Positions 1 to 5,305 of a DNA stretch of 9,236 bases are shown here, one piece after another (position 1 is the first letter of the stretch; each line of letters opens with the position of its first letter). The stretch is from an uncultured Lachnospiraceae bacterium. GTDB taxonomy: Bacteria; Bacillota; Clostridia; Lachnospirales; Lachnospiraceae. The notes under the pieces were generated by a model that searched no databases, was not told where the DNA came from, and was given only the letters and a program-made list of their open reading frames with translations. The position numbers were made by a program, and so were the translations under genes. The stretch is taken from contig CADCOU010000166.1 in assembly GCA_902803155.1 (NCBI GenBank), positions 1 to 9,236 of the forward strand, given 5' to 3'.

Positions 1-252
1 CATGGCGCCGGAGCGGCGCAGTACGTTCATCAGCAGGATCGCGCCGAAGATGATCAGCAGGATCTCGAACGCACTCAGGAATCCCGCGACCGTGCGGGAA
101 GCGATATGCGGTGCGTCCATTTTCCAGAGTGCAAATGCAGCCACTGCAGTCAGCAGCCAGGACCGCGGCATGGCCCTCTTAGCCGGCCAGCCGAACACAG
201 TCATCAGTATCACACACAGCAGGATCGGTCCTGCAGCAACAATCGTAAGCAT
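1..252 (-). CDS. lctP: L-lactate permease (LctP family), N-terminal part, continues past the window edge
   Basis: I read this as the first 84 residues of an L-lactate permease of the LctP family, a 12-14 helix membrane carrier that takes up lactate (and often glycolate) with protons. The translation begins MLTIVAAGPILLCVILM, then has the family-like stretch FGWPAKRAMPRSWLLTA, and then FLSAFEILLIIFGAILLMNV. That gives three hydrophobic segments in the first 80 residues, as expected for this family. Two ATG codons are adjacent (255 and 252). The GGAGG at 258-262 lies 2 nt from the first and 5 nt from the second, so I chose 252. The gene starts 18 nt after the stop of the small HTH regulator and there is no room for a terminator, so it is probably the third gene of that operon. 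The rest of the protein lies outside the window. Family assignment is from motif memory on a short fragment. Confidence 0.82.
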   Translation of the reverse strand, partial: MLTIVAAGPILLCVILMTVFGWPAKRAMPRSWLLTAVAAFALWKMDAPHIASRTVAGFLSAFEILLIIFGAILLMNVLRRSGAM

Positions 253-257
253 CATTT

Positions 258-262
258 CCTCC
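258..262 (-). promoter_or_regulatory. Ribosome binding site of lactate permease
   Basis: A GGAGG on the minus strand sits in the 18-nt gap after the regulator gene. It is 5 nt from the second ATG of an ATGATG pair and only 2 nt from the first, which favours the second as start. Confidence 0.7.
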
Positions 263-270
263 AATAATAT

Positions 271-462
271 TTATTCCCAGAACAGTTCATCCAGCGTACG
301 GTCAAGAACTTTGCAGATCGACAGGCACAGACGGATCGTCGGATTGTAGTCCCCCTTCTCGATCGCGCTGATCGTCTGGCGGGAAACTCCGACCTCGTGT
401 GCCAGTTCTTCCTGGGAGAGATCCTTTGCTGCGCGGGCGGATTTCAGGCGGAGATTCTTCAT
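271..462 (-). CDS. Small XRE/Cro-C1-type helix-turn-helix transcriptional regulator
   Basis: This is a 63-residue DNA-binding protein that is almost entirely one helix-turn-helix domain. The recognition core reads LSQEELAHEVGVSRQTISAI at about residues 15-34, followed by EKGDYNPTIRLCLSICKVLD and an LDELFWE tail, which is the usual ending of these very short XRE proteins. There is no extra dimerisation or ligand domain. Its ATG overlaps the TGA stop of the upstream membrane-protein gene by one base (TGATG), so translation is probably coupled. The lactate permease gene follows after 18 nt. Short HTH proteins of this type are repeatedly found beside a small multi-helix membrane protein in Firmicutes (my recollection). 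I infer that the pair controls its own promoter and hence lactate permease. The effector is unknown. Confidence 0.93.
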   Translation of the reverse strand: MKNLRLKSARAAKDLSQEELAHEVGVSRQTISAIEKGDYNPTIRLCLSICKVLDRTLDELFWE

Positions 463-989
463 CAGTCTTCCTCCTCTTCCGGGTGAGTGCGCCGGAGCAG
501 CGTTGCGATCAGGATCGTGGTGAACAGCGGCAGGCAGAGCACGATCAGGATGCGCTCGTCACGGATCGTCTTCGCAAGATCGGAGAATACCCCGCCACGG
601 GCAAGCCGTATCAGCATATAGATGCCGAGGACTTCCATCACTGCGATGATCGCGAGAAACAGCATGTTCCTGTTCCCGGTCCGGTCCATCCCGTAATAGG
701 AATCGTGCATGATGGTATATCCGACATTCACGCTCCCGCATACGATCACACCGAGGAACAGCGCGTCCGCCGCGGATAGCAGCGCGAATCCTCCCGCCTT
801 CTCCAGAAGCATGTAGAGAGCCATGTACAGGATGATCGAGTAAAATGAATACCAGGCGCCTTTCCCGCGGATGCGGAGCTGCATTTCATCGTATTCCTGG
901 CTGATCCTCTTCTGCCTGCTCTTCTCATGCCAGATCATAAAAACTGCCGCGGCTGCAAAGCCGACGGCGATCGGGATAGAAGCATTCAT
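462..989 (-). CDS. Five-helix membrane protein paired with the HTH regulator
   Basis: This is a 175-residue integral membrane protein of unknown function. Hydrophobic segments lie at about residues 4-20, 46-62, 70-93, 108-130 and 146-165, so five helices are likely. A basic stretch (HEKSRQKR) follows the first helix and an acidic tail (EEEED) ends the protein. Residues 33-43 read YDEMQLRIRGK just before the second helix. A similar D-E-x-Q...RGK motif is one I remember from membrane proteins encoded next to short XRE regulators in Firmicutes. It has no recognisable enzyme or transporter motif. The start at 989 is supported by AGGG at 996-999 with 6 nt spacing and by a promoter upstream. The gene overlaps the regulator gene by one base. 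An inferred role is sequestering or sensing for the regulator; no function is established from the sequence. Confidence 0.88.
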   Translation of the reverse strand: MNASIPIAVGFAAAAVFMIWHEKSRQKRISQEYDEMQLRIRGKGAWYSFYSIILYMALYMLLEKAGGFALLSAADALFLGVIVCGSVNVGYTIMHDSYYGMDRTGNRNMLFLAIIAVMEVLGIYMLIRLARGGVFSDLAKTIRDERILIVLCLPLFTTILIATLLRRTHPEEEED

Positions 990-1005
990 AGATATCCCTG
1001 CCTTT

Positions 1006-1019
1006 CACTTTTTCAAGTG
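1006..1019 (-). other. Small leader hairpin with GAAA tetraloop
   Basis: The leader of the membrane-protein gene contains CACTT-GAAA-AAGTG on the minus strand: a perfect 5-bp stem closed by a GNRA-type tetraloop, ending about 6 nt upstream of the AGGG ribosome binding site. It could influence translation or mRNA stability. A stem this short can occur by chance in a leader of about 60 nt. Confidence 0.3.
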
Positions 1020-1052
1020 TAATGTCCCGTTTTTCAGCTATTTTCATGTGGA

Positions 1053-1081
1053 ACCTTATCACTGCGATAGCATAATGTCAA
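1053..1081 (-). promoter_or_regulatory. Promoter of the membrane protein / HTH / lactate permease operon
   Basis: On the minus strand a perfect -35 box TTGACA (1081-1076) is followed after 17 nt by TAAGGT (1058-1053), a weak -10 with 3 of 6 consensus bases. The predicted leader is about 55 nt before the ATG at 989. The spacer holds a short dyad, TATC-N5-GATA (1069-1057), which could be an operator. A strong -35 with a poor -10 suits a controlled promoter, but that is inference. Confidence 0.6.
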
Positions 1082-1102
1082 GTATATATTACATATTTCA
1101 TA

Positions 1103-1132
1103 TAAAAATCGGGTCTGCAAACCGCAGACCCG
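1103..1132 (-). terminator. Rho-independent terminator after the alpha-hydroxy-acid enzyme gene
   Basis: A perfect 9-bp stem is formed by 1124-1132 and 1110-1118 (CGGGTCTGC on minus, its complement across a 5-nt loop). Reading the minus strand, the stem is followed by ATTTTTATA. It lies about 50 nt after the stop at 1185 and before the TTGACA promoter, so it separates the nnr/hydroxy-acid operon from the lactate permease operon. On the plus strand no T-run follows, so it appears to work in one direction. Confidence 0.9.
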
Positions 1133-1184
1133 GCTGAAACGTATATGATTTAACCCATATGATTTCTTCAGCTTATCCCGCTGT

Positions 1185-2201
1185 TCACATGACAATACAA
1201 TCCTTCGTAATAGCGCTCAGGGAGGGCGTGCCGCACATCTTCATGGTGTCCGCCAGTTCTTTCCCGAGTTTCTCCGTAAGAGCTGCAATGCCTTCCTGCG
1301 CGCCTCCGTAAACTGCCGTGACGTACGGCCTGGCGATGATGACGCCGTCCGCACCGAGAGCAAGGGCCTTGAAGATATCCACACCGTCGCGGATCCCGCC
1401 GTCGACCAGTACCATCATGTCATTCCCGACTGCCTCTGCTATCGCAGGGAGTACTTCCGCGGTTGCAGGACACTGATCCAGCACACGTCCTCCGTGGTTG
1501 GATACAACGATCGCGGACGCTCCGGCTTCCTTCGCCTTCAGCGCTCCCCTGACAGTCATGATGCCCTTCACGATGAACGGTTTTCCTGCTTCCTTTACGA
1601 TCTCCGCAAGTTCTTCCACGGTCTTGCTTCCTGCGGGAGGCGTCAGGTTCTGCAGGAACGGAAGTCCTGCCGCATCCACGTCCATGGCAACCGCCACGCT
1701 GCCGGATTCCTGCACAAGGCGGAACTTTTCGTGAAGCGTGTTGATATCCCAGGGTTTCACAGTAGGAACACCCTTCCCGCCTTCCGAAGCGATCGCCTTT
1801 GACGCCGCTTCCATGACGGCCGGGTTGGTCCCGTCTCCTGTCAGTGCCAGGATCCCTGCAGCAGCGCATCCTGATACCAGGATCTTATTGTAGGAGACGT
1901 CATCCAGCTTATTGCCGTAGTGCAGGTTTACCGCACCGACCGGTCCGGCAAAGACCGGGTACTTCATACGGTATCCGAAGAAATCGAATCCGGTATCAGG
2001 CGTGCAGTTTTCTGTCAGTGTGTCCATATTGACCCGGATCTTCTTCCATGCGTCAAAGTTGCGCATCGCCGTATCCCCGTAGCCTTTTGCCCCGGGTCCC
2101 GGAATGGTGTTTCGGCACGCCTTGCCATTGCAGACCGGACATGTCCTGCAATATGGTCCCATCTTACCGACCGCATTCTTCAAAACTTCCTGATACGTCA
2201 T
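1185..2201 (-). CDS. FMN-dependent alpha-hydroxy-acid dehydrogenase/oxidase family protein with Cys-rich N-terminus
   Basis: This is a 338-residue TIM-barrel flavoenzyme of the family that includes lactate dehydrogenase LldD, glycolate oxidase and lactate oxidase, which oxidise 2-hydroxy acids using FMN. Visible sites are FIVKGIMT (Lys212), SNHGGRVLD at 234-242 with catalytic-type His236 and Arg239, DGGIRDGVDIFKALALGA at 267-284 for the FMN phosphate, and ARP at 290-292. The classic signature has Gln where Val240 stands. The N-terminus holds Cys18, 21, 24 and 29 (CX2CX2CX4C), absent from LldD as I remember it, so a metal or Fe-S site is possible. I chose the ATG at 2201 because AAAGGAG (2209-2215) lies 7 nt before it; an ATG at 2222 lies inside the nnr gene with no such site. 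The gene follows nnr after 13 nt and ends before a strong terminator. The substrate is unproven; lactate is only suggested by the nearby permease. Confidence 0.92.
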   Translation of the reverse strand: MTYQEVLKNAVGKMGPYCRTCPVCNGKACRNTIPGPGAKGYGDTAMRNFDAWKKIRVNMDTLTENCTPDTGFDFFGYRMKYPVFAGPVGAVNLHYGNKLDDVSYNKILVSGCAAAGILALTGDGTNPAVMEAASKAIASEGGKGVPTVKPWDINTLHEKFRLVQESGSVAVAMDVDAAGLPFLQNLTPPAGSKTVEELAEIVKEAGKPFIVKGIMTVRGALKAKEAGASAIVVSNHGGRVLDQCPATAEVLPAIAEAVGNDMMVLVDGGIRDGVDIFKALALGADGVIIARPYVTAVYGGAQEGIAALTEKLGKELADTMKMCGTPSLSAITKDCIVM

Positions 2202-2208
2202 TTCGAAA

Positions 2209-2215
2209 CTCCTTT
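2209..2215 (-). promoter_or_regulatory. Ribosome binding site that fixes the hydroxy-acid enzyme start
   Basis: AAAGGAG on the minus strand, 7 nt upstream of the ATG at 2201 and overlapping the last base of the nnr stop codon at 2215. It decides for a start seven codons inside the longest open frame, which would otherwise begin at 2222. Confidence 0.85.
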
Positions 2216-3711
2216 CAACCATTCATAACATCCGGGAGATGATCTGCTATATCAGCTGCAGTCATACTCCTTGTTCCTAGCGCTGCAGCCGCCGCGTCTC
2301 CCGCCATCCCGTGGAGCAGCACTCCTGCCTTCGCCGCTTCCATCGGCCTCAGTCCCTGCGCCAGAAGGCTTCCGATGATCCCTGTCAGCACGTCTCCCGA
2401 GCCGCCTGTCGCCATGCCTTCATTTCCAGTCAGATTCAGATAAGTTTCTTCCCCATCCGCAATCACCGTGCGGGCGCCCTTGAGTACTGTGACCAGACCC
2501 GACCTCTCCGCATAATCACGGGCAGCCGCAACCGGCTCCGACAGGATACCCGCTATATCTGACGGAATGAGGCGTGCCATCTCACCCGGATGAGGCGTGA
2601 TGACTGCCGGTGCCGTACTTCCGGGTACTGCGTCTCCGCTCTCATCTGCTGCCGGCAGAAGTTCCGGATGAGCCGCCATCAGGTTCAGCGCATCCGCGTC
2701 CAGGACCAGCGGGCCGTCCCAGTTCTGAAGTACCTGTATGAGAAGCTGCAGACTGTCCTCACCCTGTCCGAGACCGGGACCTATCGCAACCGCATCCGCC
2801 CAGTCAAGCCATCTGTTAATATCTTCCTGCCACGGAGCATAGATCGCTTCCGGAAGGGCAGTCTGCAGGATCAGGCGGTTATCCTCATGGGAACAGATGC
2901 ATACGAGTCCGCATCCCGTGCGGTACGCCGCGCGTCCTGCCAGGCAAGCGGCTCCGGCCATGTTTCTGGTTCCGGCTATGACAAGAAGTTTTCCGTAGGT
3001 ACCCTTGTTGGCGGTTCTTTTCCTCGGCGGGAGCAGGCTAAGCAGATCGCCGTCCTCCAGTGCAGTCACCGGTTCTTCTCTGAGGCCGGCTGTCGTGATT
3101 CCGATATCCGCGACGATCACCTCACCGCAGTATTCCGCTCCCGGATACAGCATGAGTCCAAGCTTCGCATACGCCATCGTGACCGTGACATCCGCCCTTA
3201 CGGCGCAGCCAAGCACACGTCCGTCATCCGCCCCGACGCCGGACGGAATGTCTATCGCAACGACCGGAGCATCGGAACGGTTCACCGCATGGATGATATC
3301 CGCATATCTCCCGATCACTTCCCTGGACAGCCCGATTCCGAACAGTGCGTCCACGATCAGGTCATATCCTTTTACGCAGGAATCATCCGGAAGTATGGTG
3401 CCCGAATGATTCGTGAAGATCTCGGCTTCCTTCGCCGTCTCATCCGTCATGCGGCTGTGACTGCCCACAAAGAGAACATCCGCCCTTCTCCCTGCCATAT
3501 TCAGCAGGCGGGCGACTGCGAAGCCGTCACCACCGTTATTGCCGCTGCCGCAGATCACGAGGATCTTCAGTGCTTTCGGCCAGCGCTCCAGGATGACATC
3601 GCGTACAGCAAGTGCAGCCCGCTCCATCAGCACTATGGACGGTACCCCGTAGTGGTTGATCTCCGTGCTGTCGCAAGTCTTCATCTGCTCTGCCGTAAGA
3701 AGATATCTCAT
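2215..3711 (-). CDS. nnr: Bifunctional NAD(P)H-hydrate epimerase / ADP-dependent NAD(P)H-hydrate dehydratase
   Basis: This 498-residue fusion repairs damaged NADH and NADPH. The N-terminal YjeF_N-type domain (about 1-215) equilibrates the S and R hydrates; the C-terminal ribokinase-like domain (about 225-495) dehydrates the S form using ADP. Epimerase motifs are GSGNNGGDGFAVAR (55-68), VDALFGIGLSREV (120-132) and AIDIPSGV (152-159). Dehydratase motifs are KGTYGKLLVIAG (236-247), IGPGLG (310-315), LDADALN (337-343), TPHPGEM (372-378) and EGMATGGSGDVLTG (431-444) with catalytic-type Asp440. Length and domain order match the common bacterial fusion. A short Ala/Pro/Asp-rich insert (about 353-368) separates two conserved dehydratase strands. 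The start at 3711 has AGAGG 9 nt upstream. The hydroxy-acid enzyme gene follows after 13 nt, so both are probably co-transcribed. The pairing may be housekeeping chance or may protect the cofactor pool; the sequence cannot tell. Confidence 0.96.
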   Translation of the reverse strand: MRYLLTAEQMKTCDSTEINHYGVPSIVLMERAALAVRDVILERWPKALKILVICGSGNNGGDGFAVARLLNMAGRRADVLFVGSHSRMTDETAKEAEIFTNHSGTILPDDSCVKGYDLIVDALFGIGLSREVIGRYADIIHAVNRSDAPVVAIDIPSGVGADDGRVLGCAVRADVTVTMAYAKLGLMLYPGAEYCGEVIVADIGITTAGLREEPVTALEDGDLLSLLPPRKRTANKGTYGKLLVIAGTRNMAGAACLAGRAAYRTGCGLVCICSHEDNRLILQTALPEAIYAPWQEDINRWLDWADAVAIGPGLGQGEDSLQLLIQVLQNWDGPLVLDADALNLMAAHPELLPAADESGDAVPGSTAPAVITPHPGEMARLIPSDIAGILSEPVAAARDYAERSGLVTVLKGARTVIADGEETYLNLTGNEGMATGGSGDVLTGIIGSLLAQGLRPMEAAKAGVLLHGMAGDAAAAALGTRSMTAADIADHLPDVMNG

Positions 3712-3728
3712 ACCGTATAACCTCTGCT

Positions 3729-3734
3729 GTTATA
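3729..3734 (-). promoter_or_regulatory. Possible -10 element of the nnr operon
   Basis: The 65-nt AT-rich stretch between the enolase terminator and nnr contains TATAAC on the minus strand, matching 5 of 6 -10 bases, about 17 nt upstream of the start codon. No good -35 box lies at the right distance, and a second candidate, TATTAT, lies at 3742-3747. A promoter is expected here because a terminator precedes, but its exact position is uncertain. Confidence 0.3.
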
Positions 3735-3776
3735 GCTGAAAATAATAAAAATTAATGAAAGATACACGTCGATATG

Positions 3777-3806
3777 CAAAAGGATGCCGGTTTATGGCCG
3801 GCATCC
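3777..3806 (-). terminator. Rho-independent terminator after enolase
   Basis: GGATGCCGG (3782-3790) pairs perfectly with CCGGCATCC (3798-3806): 9 bp with a 7-nt loop. On the minus strand the stem runs into TTTTGCAT, a short T-run. It lies about 80 nt after the enolase stop. The plus strand shows no T-run after the stem, so it serves enolase rather than a plus-strand gene. Confidence 0.8.
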
Positions 3807-3840
3807 CGTTACCTGACTATTATTCTGCATCAGCCTGACC

Positions 3841-3858
3841 ATTCCGGTATTCCGGAAT
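3841..3858 (-). other. 3' untranslated hairpin between enolase and its terminator
   Basis: ATTCCGG-TATT-CCGGAAT forms a perfect 7-bp stem with a 4-nt loop; a 12-base perfect palindrome (TATTCCGGAATA) overlaps it at 3848-3859. No T-run follows on either strand, so it is not a terminator on its own. It may stabilise the 3' end of the abundant enolase message or bind a protein; function is inferred. Confidence 0.4.
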
Positions 3859-3888
3859 AAGACATATGCATGCTGTACAGTTACAGGA

Positions 3889-5199
3889 TCAGAGCTTTAC
3901 ATTGTAGAAGCTTGCTTTTCCGCGATATTCCGCAACTTCGCCGAGCTCTTCCTCGATCCTGATCAGCTGGTTGTACTTCGCGATACGATCGGTACGGCTC
4001 AGGGAACCGGTCTTGATCTGTCCTGCGTTGGTAGCGACTACCAGGTCAGAGATGGTGGAGTCCTCGGACTCGCCGCTGCGGTGGGAAACAACTGCCGTAT
4101 ACTTCGCTTCCTTAGCCATCTCGATGGCGTCGAAGGTCTCGGTCAGGGTTCCGATCTGGTTCAGCTTGATCAGAACTGCGTTTGCAACGCCGAGTTCGAT
4201 GCCCTTCTTGATGAAGGTGGTATTGGTAACAAACAGGTCGTCGCCTACCAGCTGGATCTTGTCGCCAAGGCGCTCGGTCAGCTTCTTCCATCCATCCCAG
4301 TCATTCTCAGACAGGCCGTCCTCGATGGAGATGATCGGATACTTCTCAACCCAGCCTGCGTACAGCTCGATCATTTCGTCGGAGGTCTTCTCGCCTTCGC
4401 CGGATCTCTCGAGGTTGTAAACGCCCTTCTCAGCATCATAGAACTCGGAGGAAGCCGGGTCCATAGCGATGCACATGTCGACGCCCGGCTCGTAACCGGC
4501 AGCCTTCATGGCCTCAACGATCATCTCAAGCGGCTCCTCGTTGCCGTTCTTGCAGGAAGGAGCATATCCACCCTCATCACCTACGGATGTAGCATAGCCG
4601 CGCTTTGCGCAGATCTTCTTCAGTGCGTGGAATGTCTCAGCGCCCATACGGACAGCCTCAGCCTCGGTCTTTGCGCCGACCGGCATGATCATGAACTCCT
4701 GCATGTCAACAGAACCGTCAGCATGCTTTCCGCCGTTGAGAACGTTCATCATCGGAGTCGGGAGAACCTTAGCGTTCGGTCCGCCGAGATACTTGTACAG
4801 CGGAAGTCCGCAGGAATCAGCTGCCGCGCGTGCAACTGCCAGGGAAACTGCCAGTGTAGCGTTTGCGCCGAGCACCTTCTTGAACTCAGTGCCGTCCAGC
4901 TCGATCATGACTTTGTCGATCTTTGCCTGATCAAATACGTTCATGCCGACGATCTTCGGAGCGATCTTCTCATTGACGTTGGCAACAGCCTTCAGAACGC
5001 CCTTGCCGCCGTAACGCTTCTTGTCGCCGTCACGAAGCTCAACTGCTTCTCTCTCACCGGTGGATGCGCCTGACGGAACGATCGCGCGTCCGAAAGCACC
5101 TGACTGGGTGTAGATCTCGCACTCAACAGTGGGATTTCCGCGGGAGTCAAGAACTTCACGGCCAACTACTTTCTCAATAGCATCAGCAAATACATTCAT
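3889..5199 (-). CDS. eno: Enolase (phosphopyruvate hydratase)
   Basis: Enolase interconverts 2-phosphoglycerate and phosphoenolpyruvate in glycolysis and gluconeogenesis in the cytoplasm. The 436-residue length is normal. Visible sites are the mobile loop SGASTGE (43-49), QEF with Glu168, DEGGYAP with Glu209 (catalytic-type base partner), the three metal ligands Asp247 (AMDPAS), Glu293 (IEDGL) and Asp320 (VGDDLF), the signature LIKLNQIGT (343-351) with catalytic-type Lys345, and SHRSGE (372-377). All expected residues are present, so it should be active. The open frame extends 153 codons upstream but that part is the reverse-frame shadow of the reductase gene. The ATG at 5199 has AAAGGA 7 nt upstream and matches the family N-terminus (MNVFADAIEKVVGREVLDSRGNP). 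It has its own promoter and terminator and is not beside other glycolytic genes in this window. Confidence 0.99.
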   Translation of the reverse strand: MNVFADAIEKVVGREVLDSRGNPTVECEIYTQSGAFGRAIVPSGASTGEREAVELRDGDKKRYGGKGVLKAVANVNEKIAPKIVGMNVFDQAKIDKVMIELDGTEFKKVLGANATLAVSLAVARAAADSCGLPLYKYLGGPNAKVLPTPMMNVLNGGKHADGSVDMQEFMIMPVGAKTEAEAVRMGAETFHALKKICAKRGYATSVGDEGGYAPSCKNGNEEPLEMIVEAMKAAGYEPGVDMCIAMDPASSEFYDAEKGVYNLERSGEGEKTSDEMIELYAGWVEKYPIISIEDGLSENDWDGWKKLTERLGDKIQLVGDDLFVTNTTFIKKGIELGVANAVLIKLNQIGTLTETFDAIEMAKEAKYTAVVSHRSGESEDSTISDLVVATNAGQIKTGSLSRTDRIAKYNQLIRIEEELGEVAEYRGKASFYNVKL

Positions 5200-5214
5200 A
5201 ATGGATTCCTTTCC

Positions 5215-5230
5215 CCGTTCGACGGAACGG
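5215..5230 (-). other. Enolase leader hairpin next to the ribosome binding site
   Basis: On the minus strand CCGTTC-CGTC-GAACGG forms a perfect 6-bp stem with a 4-nt loop and ends only 2-3 nt before the AAAGGA ribosome binding site. A second small stem (TGCGG-ACA-CCGCA) lies about 15 nt further upstream in the same leader. They may stabilise the 5' end or tune translation. I do not recognise a known riboswitch. Confidence 0.4.
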
Positions 5231-5268
5231 ATTGAAATGATATGTGTGCGGTGTCCGCATATATCAAC

Positions 5269-5298
5269 ATTATAAGGCTTTTGGGCGGGAAATGCCAC
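5269..5298 (-). promoter_or_regulatory. Enolase promoter
   Basis: A perfect -10 box TATAAT (5274-5269, minus strand) is preceded after 18 nt by GTGGCA (5298-5293), matching 4 of 6 bases of the -35 consensus. The predicted leader is about 60 nt. It lies directly behind the reductase stop at 5306. No terminator lies between, so read-through from the upstream operon may add to expression. Confidence 0.65.
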
Positions 5299-5305
5299 CA
5301 CATTT

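Noticed and set aside
871..1137. An 88-codon plus-strand open frame across the 990-1184 gap
   Set aside because: It spans the reverse of the membrane-protein N-terminus, the promoter and the terminator, with no ribosome binding site or motif.
1101..1140. The 1110-1132 hairpin as a two-way terminator
   Set aside because: Only the minus strand has a T-run after the stem; the plus strand continues GCTGAAAC, and no plus-strand gene leads into it.
2202..2222. Earlier ATG for the hydroxy-acid enzyme (seven extra codons)
   Set aside because: It overlaps the end of nnr and has no ribosome binding site, whereas AAAGGAG lies 7 nt before the ATG at 2201.
2590..3720. A 376-codon open frame on the plus strand opposite nnr
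   Set aside because: It is exactly antisense to nnr, whose epimerase and dehydratase motifs are complete. The plus-strand translation is rich in Arg, His and Cys with no recognisable motif, as expected for a shadow frame.
4081..5073. A 330-codon open frame on the plus strand opposite enolase
   Set aside because: Enolase is certain on the minus strand. Strong codon bias in a highly expressed gene commonly leaves a long open antisense frame; no ribosome binding site or family motif supports it.
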